Shown one piece after another: positions 12,301 to 27,300 of a stretch of DNA of 64,000 bases (positions are counted from its first letter, which is position 1; each line of letters begins with the position of its first letter). The notes beneath the pieces are model-generated. The model saw only the letters and a program-made list of their open reading frames with translations. It searched no databases and was not told where the DNA came from. Where the stretch lies: positions 50,648,786 through 50,712,785 of the forward strand of contig OY755046.1 in the NCBI GenBank assembly GCA_963576565.1, read 5' to 3'. The DNA is from Aspidapion aeneum. Lineage: Eukaryota; Arthropoda; Insecta; Coleoptera; Brentidae. The position numbers were made by a program, and so were the translations under genes.

Positions 12301-15300
12301 TTACTATCGTTGTTGCGCTCAATTTTATTGCATCTGCGGCTCGCTGTATCACATTCTCAAATTGAAGTGCGATTTTCGGCATTTTACAACTTTTTAAAAT
12401 AATTTCCGACAAGTTGACAAACTTATAGTGACGGATACTTTACATAACCAATTACCTACCTATTTAAAAAATGAATTAATCATAGACACTACTTTTTTTT
12501 AAAAAGTTTATTGTCACCACTGTTTATAATATACTAAACAAAAATGACGTCATTACAAATGGGTAGAATTTGGACTATACCAATACGGGGTAATCCGCAG
12601 ATTAAATTTTATGCCAGTTATTAAAAATTATTTTTTATAAAAACGGGTAGGTATGTGTTGTTTGGCAACAGTGTTCCCCAAGTCACCAAAAGTCATCAAT
12701 GTTTTGTGAAGTGTGTAAAAAAATAAGAAGTACAGAGTAAACACAGATCTTAATCCTATATTTTCCTGGCAGTTTTTCACTAGTATTGCTCTTTCAGTTT
12801 TTCCCTAGTTGTTTTCGGAACCTTTTAATTAATTTTGCCTACAGAACACAAAACAGGCTTTTGACAGATAAATAAATAGGATAAAGGATAAAAAAATTGT
12901 GTCTTCAAAAGGTCCAAATTCCGCATCTAAATAGCACGTGACATCTGTGATTTAATGTCGCATTTACGAGGGTGGATCAAATATAAACAAGCCTTTGTTT
13001 GTAACCTAGTTATTTAGAAACATGACACAAAACAGAAATTTTTTATACTTTACTATACATCCCCCTTCTCTGTTAATACCCTTTTCCCAACGGTTTAACA
13101 GTTTTTTAATCCGGTTTTCATAAAAGGAAGCTGGGCGGGTATCTAACCAGTTGCGCACGAATGCCTCCACCTCTTTATTGGTCTGAAATTGCTCGCCTCC
13201 CAGTGAATCTTTGAGTGGGCCAAACATATGAAAATCGCAAGGTGACAAATCTGGACTGTATGGAGGGTATTCCAGTACAGTCCAGTGCATTTCATTGATT
13301 TTGGCCTGTGTTAAAACTGCCGTATCAGGTCTAGCGTTGTCATGCAGGAGCAACACGTCTTGGATGGGGTGTGCTCTCCTCTTTTGGCGATAATCAAGCT
13401 TTACCTGGTTGAGTAAGTTGCAGTAGTAAGCCGCGTTTATTTTTATTCGCTCGTGCAAAAAATCGACCAACAAAACTCCTCTCCAGTCCCAAAAAACGGT
13501 CGCTAAAACTTTGCCTGCAGAAATGATGGTACGCGGGACGTGGGTGACTCACGTTGTCGACACGCGCACGGCCGTCGTTAATTTCTTTGCATCAAGTTTT
13601 TACAGGTACCCACGAAAGCGTCTTATTTCTAAACTGTGCTCGCAATCGAATTTCAGCAGGTTTAACGTTTTCGCGTGTAAGAAATTTAATGATTATTCTT
13701 TGTGCAACACTGCTGTATGTATACCTTCTTCTCGCTAATTGCGATTGCTCCTGGCCAAATAAGCATCGCGGCACTACCAGCCGCCTACATGCTGCTGAAT
13801 ATCCCTACTCCAAAATTATAACGGCCACGTTCATCTTGAATGACTTTTCCGTTAGTAAGTTTAAAAGGCTTGTTTATATTTGATCCACCCTCGTATAAAG
13901 GTTAAAGTTGACGACCCTTAGTTCACTGATATTTGATATCTGCGTAAAATAGCCTTTGAAGTGGATATTATTATTTTTATTTTTACAATGAAAATTAAGG
14001 AACTCAATCACAACTAAGAGAGCAATAAAAAATAAGAATATAAAGTAAAATTACCGTAAAACGAGGTTTTTTTTTAGTTAATTCGAAAAATTCAAAGAAA
14101 TAACCAAAAATTATACCATAAAAAATGCTTTTTTGGTTTTAATGAAAAACACATGGTATAGGTAATTAACAAAGGACATTTTTATTACAAAATACTTAGT
14201 ATTATAAATATTTTTTTAACTTGAATAGTGGAGCCTTAGAGTAATAATAATATAAAGAGAAGAAGTCAACCGCGGCCCCGTGTAAATATTCCCTATTCGT
14301 GGCGGTCATTCCTGAAAACTTAGAATTTGTAGAATCCCCGGCGATGGCAACATAGCTGCGTCACTGGAATCATCTCGAAATAACCACACTGGGCTGAATT
14401 TTCACAATATTTTCAGAAACATAGCACTTCTTGTTTATTTTTACGTCCAAATAAGTTCTTTTTTAGAAAAATAAAACTCAGCACACAGAAAAAAACACCA
14501 AAAATTTAAAATACCGAGTCCGCCGACCAAGACAACACTGCATTTAATACAAACACATGTTACTGTCAGTGTCGACTTTAGAGCTTGGGAAACTCTGGGC
14601 TAACTTTTCACGACTTGAGGACCCACCTAATTAAACTTGTTACCATTATATAAGTGAAAAAATAATGTTTTAGACTTTTATCATATTTACTTGTTTCTGA
14701 CCTAACATACTAGTCTGTGATGCCTGACAATCTTTATCCCATTTTGCCACAAATTTTTTCTACCTACTTTAGACCTTTTTTCGTCTTCCAAGGTCAGAGA
14801 TTTCGTTGCTGCCGTTGTTGCCGCCTCCTCTGTTTTTTCGGAATTTTCAGTGGTTGTAATTTCGATGATAATAACAATAGACACTTTCATGCGCCGCAAG
14901 CAAAAATTTTAAATTTTTATTAGCAAAAACATTACTTTTTACTAACTTTTTGTATATTCAAAAAATTCTCGGGGGGGGGGGGGCAATTTCCTCTAGTACC
15001 CCCCCCCTGGAGCCGCCACTGTGTGTTTAAAAATTACTTAATTAAAGTCCTTGCCATATGCAGTTACACTTTTGTGACTTTGACATAAAATGAACATATT
15101 TTCTAACCACAAATATATTAAAAAGTAAACATTGTGGCCTTAAAAAAAGTTAAAAAATATTTGGGCGCCAATTTGTGGCCTATTAAAATGCGTTGTGTGA
15201 CATTTGTGGCAGCTTAAAGACGTTGCCGCCATTTTGTGACACTGTAATTAGGATAGTGACAATTCGCCAACTTGTGTCACAACAACACCATTGAATAATT

Positions 15301-18300
15301 AAACAAATATCTGGAAGCAGAACTGTATTTTCCAGCTAGGTAAAACATTGATATGCCCGGTAACTTTTATACAGTGGAGAAGGGGGGGTTCAGAAATAAG
15401 AAAATTTTAAGTGCGCCACATTATTTAATACCAATGTTTTACAAAGAAGATCTTAAATAAAATACAGTTCAACCCAAACGTTGCAGCCAAACAATGAAAT
15501 TCTACTTACTTCCGAGGCTTCCAGAGTATTTGTGTAATTAAGAATAACCAAAAAAAAATAAACAGAATAAAATTCTAAAAGATTGAATTCAGATGACAAA
15601 ACAGAAATACTTTACAGGTAGATGGACTCCTTTAACAGGTCATAGTTATCTACATCTGAATCAGTAGTGTGAGACTCAGTTGTATAAATGATGGTTAAAA
15701 ATAAGATATACTTCCAAAATTATTCTGTCATAGGGGAGATCCGGACCAAATATCTGCTGTCATCATTCTACATTGGGTAGGATGAGACAGACAGCAACCC
15801 AGTCCGAGATCCACCCCATGAGGTAAAAATGTGTGACGAAACCGCTAGAAACAAAATATAATCTCATCTCTCTTTTGTCTCCGCAAAGTTGGTCATCGGG
15901 TTGTACAAATAACACAAGAAAAATTAGTTCATCTTGTTTATTTTAAAAGGTAAAACTGGAGTATTACCAAAAACATGAAATAGGAAAAAAATAGATGAAA
16001 TGTAGTGGAACAAGTCAGGGCCTAAGTAGCAAGACAATCCAAATTTCACAAGAGAAATTGTCTTAAATAAATGAAATGAAGGAAAACTTAGTAAATACAC
16101 CGCAAAATTGTGGTTATGACGTCATACCTTATCTTGCGTTTACAAGAAATGTTGAAATTATACTGTGAAAGCTTGTATATGAAAAGATTAAGTCTAAATT
16201 ATATTAAAAAATTATATATGAGAAAAAAATTATAGTTAAGGCTCGCTCCTACCTTGGTCCTTGATTATATTGTTAAAATAAAAAATGTGTTTTATTTTGT
16301 AAACCTGGATGTGTTGTACCAGACATCTTCTGCTACTGCTGCTCCTGGCTTGCCCGCGTCTTCCCTAATGCCCGCTTAGCACATCACGCTAGGGCAGCAC
16401 ATGGTGGTCAAAATGTTGGTTCTTGCCCGAGCGTAAAAACCCTGTGGAAAATGAAATGTTTCAGTTTCCTGGAATTCGTCAATTTTGCACGAAGTTCCCC
16501 TACACAGTAACTTAAATCGAGAACCCCATGTCGACTCAATAAAATAAAGTAGATTTAAACAGATGAACTAAAATAAGCCTACGTACCTTTCCCAGGGTTA
16601 TAACTGGCTACACCTGGCTTCACACCAGCGTCCAGCCCAACTGTCCCGTCGCTGGAATTGACAGGGCTGTAGACAAAGGAGAAAAACAATATATAGTTTT
16701 TATCCAACACGTGGTTAAAAGAAAAATATAAAAACGCCAACAATTCCCCACGTCCTTTGTCAAAAAAAAAAGTACATTTCCCACGAAAAATAATTACAAT
16801 TTGGGAGGCAAATATTATCTTGAAGAGTACTCAAATAATAAAAAAAATTAAAAAAAAATAAAATCGAACTTACCGCTGCTCTTTCCGTACAAATGGCGTA
16901 GGCCGACTTAAATTCCCCTCAAAACAGGGTGCGAGCGTCACTCCAGATTACGTCTAGACACGACGGACTCACTTCCACAGTTTCTGGGATATCTCCTACA
17001 ATCGCTGTAGTGCCAATCACCAAAAACAAAGGCGATCCCAGAAACTGTTGTCGACCCAGCCAAAATTCGTTAGCAAGAGAGACCAAGCACTTCGTCGAGA
17101 ATACCAGAATAATCAAGTGGCCGGAAACCGTTTTGTAAATTTGGTGGGGAGTGGGGACGGTAAAACGCAATAGTACCAACCTAATCTTCCCGGTTAAATT
17201 CAAATAAAGGATGCAAACCTACTTATAAAAACTTTTCCGCCAGAATTAAATCTCTACCTTCAGTGGCAAGACTGGGAGAAAAACCCGGGGTTTTCAAAGT
17301 AACCAATGAGGTACAGCAATAATTCTATACAGGTCTATAGGGGCAGCACCGACCAAGTGGACATTGCAATTAGGTAAAACGTACATTGAGGTGTTGTCGG
17401 ATCTATTTCCACGGTTGAAATTTTTATAACAAGGACGTCGAGACACCCTCCATACATTTGACCGAACATTTGCCTACCGGACCCCCGCCAACATATCAAG
17501 TAAGAGGAAAATAACCAGACGGACTATAAGAAGCTCAGCATTGAAACCATCAATTGTAAATTCAATCACTGGAGATTCGAGCACGTATCAACCCCAGGAA
17601 TATTTGAACACTCAACCAATTCCCATATGAGTAAAGCTATACTAAGTGTAGAATTTAGTTGTATTTTAGCTACAGTTTCAGTCACAAGTTTCCTTTGCTC
17701 TTTATATTATTGCTTTATATGTTTTCTCCAAGATTCATATGGTTTGACGCCATTCTTGTAAAACATTTCTACTGTAATAAAGTTGTTTCTGAACCTGAAC
17801 CCAAAAATACACACTGAACTACTGCTAAGAAGCTCGGCACAAGAGTGTTCAGATGTTAACTCACACGATTTCGTTTATTCTTTTAGTCTTGGTTTTTATC
17901 CCTCGTTTATCTCCCATTTACAAAAGTGCATAACTCGTATTTATTTTATCCTTTCCCTATCAAATTAATAAAGATATCAAAGTGGCGGAGCCTCGGTTGT
18001 TCCTGGTCAAACCGTGGACCTAAATATGTTTTCGTGCTGTCACAACTAGCTATGAGGTTCGGATTGTCCCAATATTCTCGAAAATAAACGTAAGGGAATG
18101 AAATGTTCATCCAAATGTTTCCTTCCTGTTACTAAAACCATTTGTGATGCGGCAACGCCGCCATTCCCCAGCATAACAGCTGTTTAACTTTATGTACGTC
18201 AAGTAAACGACGAAACTGCAGAAATAAACAAAACAACCAAAAGTTTTATGTGATTTTCCCGAAACCTGTGATCCTAAATTCCAATTACGATGTCCAGATA

Positions 18301-21300
18301 ATGCGATGTGCGTAGTGTCCACAGTAATTCGATGGAATGCCTCCTTTTAAGGTAACTTCCTAGACACTATATAACCTCCAAACCCATCTCTATAAAATAC
18401 CCTTACCTTGTGTACAGAAAGACGAATCAAAGAGCCTTGACCATTTACCCAAATAAACAAATATGTAACGTTGTCCCAAACGTAAAAATGACACGTTACA
18501 TAATCCCCCCCCAACTTCAAGACGATTAACCTAAAAAGGTTAATCGGAGAGGTCCGCTGCCGACTTAAGGTCTTTGGCATGCCAACTCCCTGGCAGTACT
18601 TTACCCGATGGTTCCTGAAGCTCAAATATCCATGGAGAAATTTTATTCCTAATCACATAAGGACCAACGAATTTCGGTGCTAACTTCTTCGAGAAAAACT
18701 TCGCAGCATCTGACAAAACATAATTTTTCTTCCAAACACGCTGACCCACAACAAAGCTTGTACGCAAATTATACTGAACTACGTTTTTCTCTCCCGCCAC
18801 CTCTAACCTTCTCTTAACATCCGCATAGAGCTTCCGGAAACCTTCGTTCTTACTTTCAGCTGCGGATTGTACACCGTTCTCTTCAGATAACAAAACTGGG
18901 TTGGAGTAATCTTTACCTGATAAACACATATTCCTACCAAAATTAACAAAGAAAGGAGACATCCTGGTTGTCTCATGGGTTGCAGTACGAATCGCGCAGG
19001 CATGTTTATGTATTTGTTCGTCCCACTTCCTGTGGTTGTCTTTCACATAACAACATAACATGGTTTTTAACGTGCGATTCGTCCTTTCTGTTGGATTCGC
19101 TCTGGGGTGATAATACGGATTATACTGAATTTTAACCTGATAACTCTCAGCAAAACGCTTAAACTCATTACTTTTGTACTGAGGGCCATTATCACAAAGT
19201 ATCAAACGGGGCACTCCGAAGACCATAAATACTTGCTCCTCAAGATGCTTAACAACAGCTTGAGTAGGGGCTGTTCGCATTGGAAAAACTAAGGAAAACT
19301 TACTCAAATAGTCCGTAACGACGAGAATCCAGCAATTACCCTTTGTTGAACGAGGTAGAGGTCCACATAAATCAGTCGAAATAATTTCCCAAGGACGAGT
19401 TGGTTTTGGGTGAGATATCATCTGATCAGATACACCTTGTGTATCACCTTTATGAGCTGCACAGACAAAGCATTTCTTTACAAAAGTTGCCACGTCCTGG
19501 CGCATTTTTGGCCAATAATATTTTTCTGCCAGTCTGTGGAAGGTTTTATACACACCCATATGTCCTGCGGTAGGAGGATCGTGAGCTTCTCCAATAATTC
19601 TACGCCTATGATCTTTGGGGACTACCTCTTTCCAATATTCGTTAGATGGTGAAAGTTGAGGGTATTCTTGTTTGACATATTTATACAACTTATTATCAGT
19701 GTATCTCCAGTTCATAAACTTTAACGGTGATTCTACGACCCTCTTTACCATCTTTTGGTACCATCGATCTTTAATTGCTGTTGAAACATCTCTGGGCTGC
19801 GAAATTGTATCAATCATAGGTACTGCACGAGACAACATGTCCGGGACAACTAAATCTTTCCCTTTCCGATGGATTACTTCAAAATCATATTGCTGCAGTT
19901 TTACAGACCAACGAGCAAGTCTTCCACTGGGCTCTTTCAAGCTATGAAGCCATTTTAAGCTAAAATGATCTGTTATGACCTTAAATGAGATCCCCTCAAT
20001 ATAAGGCCGGAGCTTCTCTATCGCCCAAACCAATGCCAAACATTCTCGCTCGGTGGTCGTGTAAACACGTTCTTGCTTAGTCAAAGATCGACTCAAATAG
20101 CATATGACCTTGTCTCCTTCAGGATAAGGCTGCGTTAAACATGCTCCTATTCCATATCCTGATGCGTCTGTTTGAATGACAAATTCTTTGGTATAATCTG
20201 GACATGTAAGAATCGGTGCAGTCACTAAAAGTTCCTTAATCTTAATAAATGCTTTTTCGCAGTCTGGAGTCCAATCGAACTTTTGATTTTTCTTGGTTAG
20301 AGCTGTAATCGGAGCTATTATCGCTGAAAAATTCTCTATGAAACGTCTGTACCAGGATATTGTACCTACAACTCTACGAACTTCTCTGACAGTTCTTGGC
20401 CTCTGGAGCTCTAACATGGCTCTAATTTTATTAGGGTCAACTCGGATGCCTCGACGGTCCACTACGAAACCTAAATAAGTCATTTCTGGCCTACACAGTT
20501 GGCATTTCTCCCAACTTACCGTTATCTTTGCATTCTGCAATCTTCGTAGGACTTCCTCAAGAATTCTAAGATGTTCAGAAAAGCTCTGTGTGACAATTAC
20601 GAGGTCATCGAGATATACGTACACGTAGGGGTCTAAATCGTTTCCTATGATGCTATCTATGAGTCTCTGCCAAGTTGCAGGTGCATTATGAAGACCAAAT
20701 GGTAACCGCTTAAATTGGAAGAGACCTCGTCGACAGATGAATGCTGTTAGTGGCTTCGATGATTCTTCCATTGGTACTTGCCAATAAGCGCTTTTGATAT
20801 CTAAAGTTGACAAGTATTTAGCATCTTTCAACTTGTCAAGAGTCTCGGATACGAGTGGTAAAGGATAACTATCACGCGCCGTCACTGAGTTCAATTTGCG
20901 GTAGTCTACGCAGAACCGATATTTCTTTGTGTTTTTCTTTTGTACCATTACCACTGGTGAAGCCCATGAACTACTACTACGTTCTATCACATCCATTTTC
21001 AGCATTTCGTCGATTTCGTCATCAATAAGTTTTTGAATGACCGGTGAGACCTTATATGAACGTTGTCTTATCGGTGCTGCATTTGTTGTAATCTTATGTT
21101 CTACTCTATCTGTACATCCTAGTGAGTCATCCATAATAGTCTTATATTTATCGACCAATTCCTCTAGTCGTTCTGATTCATAAGGAGTAAGAGTAGTCTG
21201 TTGGTCTGATGTTTCTAAAGAACAAATCACATCTTTATTATCGGCAAAGTGCCACTCATTAGTACTTAAGTTCGGTACTATCCCCATCGAAATCCAAAAA

Positions 21301-24300
21301 TCTAATCCTAAAATCAAAGTGTGCGGCAACTCAGGAACGACGACGACCTCTATTAACCTAAATTTATCCTGAACTCGCATAGGAAGTTGCACTGTCCCAA
21401 TACTACTCGTGCTTTGACCATTTGCCACAATACAACTCGTCTTCTTTGTCGTATCAAGTGAAAAACCAAACCTCTCGATGATTGACCAACCATGATTCCC
21501 TAAAAAGGTACGTGAAGCCCCGGAATCCAACAAACCTAATAACTTATTTCCGAGTACATCCACTTCTAAATAAGGTCTCTCATCTTTACGAGCATGACTT
21601 ATCACATAATCTAAAACGTTCGTTAGCCTATCGGTCGATGCTTGTTCAGGCTGACTCGAAGGTCGACCACCTACGAGCGCCTGGGTCCGTTTCCCTGACG
21701 ATTACAATTACGACATTCTCTTACTGTAACCCCTGCCTGACCACACGAATAGCACTGTTTGCCTCTAGGTAATGCGCACCCGATTGCCATGTGCCCTGTT
21801 TGGTTGCATCTATAACATACCACGTCCCTATTCGCCCTACCAGGTCTAACACCTTGTGGTGGTTGTTCATCTCTGTCATTTACACTAGACTGACCACTAG
21901 CTGGTTGCTGTCTATCTCTATCAGCCCTAACAGCAAAATTGCTTGCTGGCTGCTGCCTATTTCTGTCGAATCTATTAGCAGGATGATTTAAATTCTGTTG
22001 GTTCGATGTCCCAGCACCTGATATTTGAATTGCATCAACCCCTGTTGAAAAATCGTCACTGTCGCTCTCTACGTCAACGTAGGCCAAGTCAGGTTCAATA
22101 GATTGGTTTTTCCTAGGTGTAAAATTTTCCTCCTCTAAACCATATCTCTGGTCTATTCTACGACACAGATCCTTTAAATGTGATAGGCTATTGACCTCAG
22201 TAGCAATTAACCCATTTTTATAGATGTCCGCGATATTTCTGAAGACGATAGCTAATTTCGCCTCTTCGGAAACAGGACAGCCAAGTCTTTGGAAATATGT
22301 GTTCATGACAGCAATATAGGTCCCTATAGACTCTCCAGGGCCTTGTTTACGTTTTTGAATCTCCTTCAATAGCTTCTCGCCATATGAAGAAGGAAGATAT
22401 TCTGCCATGAACCTCTGTTCCAGCTGTTCCCACGTATGGACTTCTCTTCGAACATCTTTGTAAAAAGTATAAGCTGACTTTTCAAAAAGATCAATGCCCG
22501 AATTCAGTAAAACCTTTTTGCTGACTCCTCTCGCCTGACTTAACTCGTCCACTCTCTCAAAAAATGAGGTGACGGAGATCGTACCCCTCTCGCCTGTAAA
22601 CTTTAAGTTCCACTTATGCGGAGGTACAAGTGCAACATGATATGAAGTACCAGGATCACTTGACATTGGTACTGGCGACGAACATGAAAATGGTCGTGAC
22701 TGAGCAATTGGTGCAATGCTACTTTGGAGGGCAGCTAGACTCAAAGGAACGGTAGACGGTTGTTGGTAATGAAAAGCTGATGCACGGTCATTCTGAATTA
22801 GCATTGGGGGTGGTGCCTGTATTGGTGCTTGAGTTGGGTTCGCTAGCACTTGCATTTGCACTGGAGCAATGACCGACGGTTGGTTCGTAGGCTGTTGTGT
22901 GCTCGAGTGCTGTGGTTGTGGTAGTTGAGACTGGCTGGGAAAGTTGCCAACATTTGTCGAGTGATCTGAGCTTCGACTCGTTGATTGGGTTTCAGATGCT
23001 TCATCATCATCTGAGTTCACGCCAACTCTTAATAAATCTGTTGCTTGGCTCTGCAACCTCCCAATCAAACTCAAGGTTTCCGCAACCAGTATGCCTTTTG
23101 TTTGACTTTCTTCAAAGTTTGACGGATTCATGTTATTTATCCTGGCTAACACGTGTTCCAACCTCACAGCGATTTTTCTAAACTCTCCCCCTTTACTCGT
23201 ACCAGAGAACTTCTCTACCAGCGGTACTAGACTATCTAGCTTCTTCATGCAGCTAAAAGCATCCTGGCCAAATTTAAAGGGATACGGAGGGTATCTCATA
23301 CTTCCATCGGTCCTTTCTCTCTGTCTAATCAGTATGAGCTGTTGCTTCATCTCTTCCACCGATCCAATAGCTATGCCTCTCCATGTTAACTCATAGATTA
23401 ATTCGTCCTTGACTAAGTACCTTACGTCAGACAACCGACTCAAAGAAATAGCCATAATGCCTTTTATCTTCAAACTTTAACTTTAATTAAAACTGTTAAT
23501 TATACCTCCCAATTATAAAAACTAAACCACGCAATAACAACCACAAAGTTCACTTTCAATTCACTAGTGAAAATCACTATAAATTTTTTCACAAATGTAG
23601 AAAATATAAAACTTAAATACGGGCAGACGCGAACAAAACCGAAAAACACCGGAGCAGCAAGAAAATAAAATTTATTTGCATTTAAAAATGTAATCATAAT
23701 TTAGGTTAAGTATTTGTACAACCAACTATGACGTCCAACCCTGCAGAGAGAAATAACTACTTAAATCCTAAATTAGAATTAACAAGTAGCCATAAAAAAA
23801 AGTTTAAAAAAATAAAAGAGAGACAAGAGTTTTGGCAGTGTTTAGGTCTTATGTTTCAATCCTGCGTGAGCAAAACCAAAAAAAAAAAAATAATTGCGCT
23901 TATCCTAGCTGAACTGGATTAAAATTAAAGTTAAGTGATGTTTGTTTACCTCAGCAACCGAATAGGTAAATTTATCCCTAAATGGAACGTACAACAGACT
24001 ACCTATAACAAAAATCCCAAAGCTGTTGTACACAGTTAACGCTAGGGTATACTCCTGCTATTGCAGAACGGCTCCACTAATAACTCCTCAAAAAAAACCC
24101 AAATCGCCGTATACAATGATTTTTCTAAAAAGAATAAATCAAAACCCACTTTAACCTGCTTACCTACTCTGAGTTTACACGAAACATGCATTGCTTAAGG
24201 TCACATCATCCCTTAATATATAAGTGAACGCAATAAACATCGGAACAGATGTTCATGTTATAGAAATCGTAAAATATGCTAAATTAAAAAAAAACCCGCT

Positions 24301-27300
24301 CGCTGAAATTGCGTCGAATTAGACTAGTAAGGATGTTGTGTGTAATTAAAAAAAAATACCGATGTTATTAAAAAATTTACAGAAATAACGTCTTGGTAGG
24401 ACTGCAACTCTCTAATCTTCATTAAAATGAAATTCCCAAAACTTAAACTAAATTGATGCAAACCATGGTCATGGTCAAAAAGACCCTAGGATCGTACCGA
24501 AAAGTGTCAAAAAAAAATTAAAAAAAAAATTTTTGGTGTCGACCACAGTAGTCCAATAGTCAAAAAAAATTAATTAGTGACTCACTAAAATTTTCAAAAA
24601 TTACTCCACTCTGATAGGTGGTTTGGAGTAGGGAGAAGAAAATTTTTTTTAAAACAAATGATGATAGGTTGTTAAAACGTGAGGGTTCGAAATAAAATTA
24701 TATTTTAATTCAGAAAAAAAATATTTAAATAAACTGGTAGAACCATTGTAGGGACAAGGTACTACTATGCACCAAGGAAAAAATTCCAACAAGAAAATCA
24801 AGTTTCCTTCCTTAAAAACAATATTAAAAAGAAAAAATATTTAAAAAATATTTTCAAAAAAAATGCAAAATGTTTAAGTGGGGTTGCAGCTCCTATTAGT
24901 GAACCTCAAAAATTTTTTTTTTTTATAAAATCAACACCAGAAAAATCTTATTCGAGTTGTCATGCAACAGTTTTTGTTCTTTTCCTTTAAAAAAACTAGA
25001 ACAATTAATTTACTATACAAAAAAATGTTGAAAATTAAATTTACTTAAGAATCATAAGGTATAAAAATCGTAATTGCAAAAAAACCAATCAGTTTAGGAA
25101 AAGTAAAAAAAAATATTTATGTTCAAAAAAAAACAAACGATGTTAGTATATTTGTTCAAAATTATCACTAAAGGAAATAAACAACGTGAGTACTTATTTA
25201 CTGTACCACTATAATAGTGTGAACCTAAGTCTTAAACTTTGCACTCAACCCCGTAAAGAATCATCCCGTGTGCCCTTTCAAAAAAACAAATATGGAAACA
25301 ATTTCAAGGATCACATATAAGAACGTTGAAAAACTAAATCTTCCTACTCAAGTGTCTTTACACACAACATCTACTCAAAAAAATTTACTGCTTAATGCAT
25401 TCTCAGATCCTTATTCCTGGTGTTCGCGAGATCTAAAATTAAGTTGGGCCCTTTCCACAACTATCAGTCAAAGCAAAACTACCAAATGTCCAAGGGCTAA
25501 TGAGACCCTATCACCAACAAATGATATTTTGAAATGAAACAGTTGGAAATAATCCTGCGTAAAAACCAGAGAACAAAATCAAGAAGCCAAAACTATTACA
25601 TTAATTTTAAAAGAGCATAATAAAACTCCCGGCCCCAATTAAATTTCTGTTATCTCAACAAAACTCGGCCTAAAACCAAAAACTTTTTATTAGACATTTC
25701 CCCTATTCCCTAAGTATAATGTCAATAAACCCAAAACTTGTGATTTCCATTCCAATCCCATCTGGACCCTATATATTTTTTAAACGGTCAAACACCCACA
25801 GGCGAAACAATATCTTATTTCAAAGAAAGGGTGAAGATATTTTGAAGCACCCTGTGAAAATAGGACACTATTATGGAAAACTGTTCAGATCAGTGTTTTT
25901 ACTACTTTTTAACCTAAATATATCTAGTTCCCTCATGTGCATGTTACTATTAATTCCTATCATAACTAAACAGATCACAAAAATTGTCTTTCTCCGCGAA
26001 TCTGCAAGGTCCTGGAAAATGCGAGATTCAGCCTGTAGGCCAAATTTGGATGTATTTTAATTTAGCGAAAACCGAAGTTGCGAAATCCTAAAAAGATTAG
26101 CAGGAAGTCCTCGTTCCTCGATTTCTACACTCCGAACCAAACATTTCTTCCATTTCCACCCAGCTCGCGGGAGGAAAACCCCTAATTATTGCAATACGAA
26201 AGGTACTACTATCATATTATGCATAACAAAAAAAAATATATGCCCTCATCATTGTTTAGTCATATCAAAGAAAACCTATTGTTTTTAAATTTATTCTTAG
26301 GTTGAAATCTTTTTTTTAAAAATCAATCATCTTAAATTTATTGTTTAACCTGAACACTTTCCCATTTATTCCACAAAAGTGTATTGTAATTTAAAAATTT
26401 GCTTCATTATCTGAGGTCACCAGTATGAAACTATTTTAAAATTAAAAAAAAATGAAATAAAAAAATTATTTCCCAATTGTCCACAACTTCCAAGTTTTCA
26501 TCCCTAAATACCTAGGTACTTTCTCAGTCTAACACCATCCATCGTTATCCAACATAACGCTTTAATTTCAGAAGCAACAAAATGAAGATTAAGTGAAAAG
26601 CTAAGCAAGTATGTTGGAAGCTGCTTTACAATGGGCGCAGATGTAAGGCCCCTTTAAGTACACGCCACTGTCCTGAACTGCAAACTAACAAAAAAACTGA
26701 AGACTAGCATATCTGCCGTCAAACAACATTTGGCATGAAATTAAAATAATTTCATATCATACCAGTACCCTCCAAAAACAAAACGTTTTTTACTATAAGA
26801 CCCAAACACTTACACTATACCAATAAATCTTGTTATTTAAAATTATGTTTTGGAAGTAAAAAGATTTATTTATTCCTGCCTGATCAACTAAGACAAAAAA
26901 AATTCACCTTTTTGTAACTCAAGAAATTCCCGTTTGGTCCCCTAAAAAAATATAACCTGTCTGGTCACCCTTTAAAACTACGACCACTATACAAACCGTT
27001 TTGACCAAAACAAGAATTCGAGAAGTTATGTTAACAGAAAGGAAATAATTTTTTACGAAAAATTAAATTATTCAAAAAAAAGTAAAATTTTGGAAATATT
27101 TTTACCAATTACCCCCGCCTAGCATTTATATTTAGTTGAAAGTCTCTCTTAAATTCACTGACCAATTTCACGGCCTCACAATGATATTACTTAAAAAAAT
27201 TACCGAACTTTACAAATGAACTAAAAAAAATCAAAAAAACTTATATCTATATCTGTCTCAGTTAAACATTTCTTTTGTGGTATTATATCTAGTTGGGCTT

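Noticed and set aside
12224..12412. 62-codon minus-strand frame in the transporter intron
   Set aside because: Short, no domain, no splice or conservation support.
14960..15010. G-run and C-run as a G-quadruplex regulatory site
   Set aside because: The same G/C runs occur in each CAGTGGCG hAT MITE of the window, so they are part of that repeat family.
16919..17203. A 94-codon minus-strand frame repeated exactly at 30502-30786
   Set aside because: It lies in the LTRs, which are near-identical because the insertion is young, so the match says nothing about selection on protein. No known domain.
25268..26060. Two plus-strand frames of 89 and 113 codons in the Ty3 leader
   Set aside because: No recognisable domain, opposite to the element's transcription, and in strongly A/C-biased sequence where stops on that strand are rare by composition.
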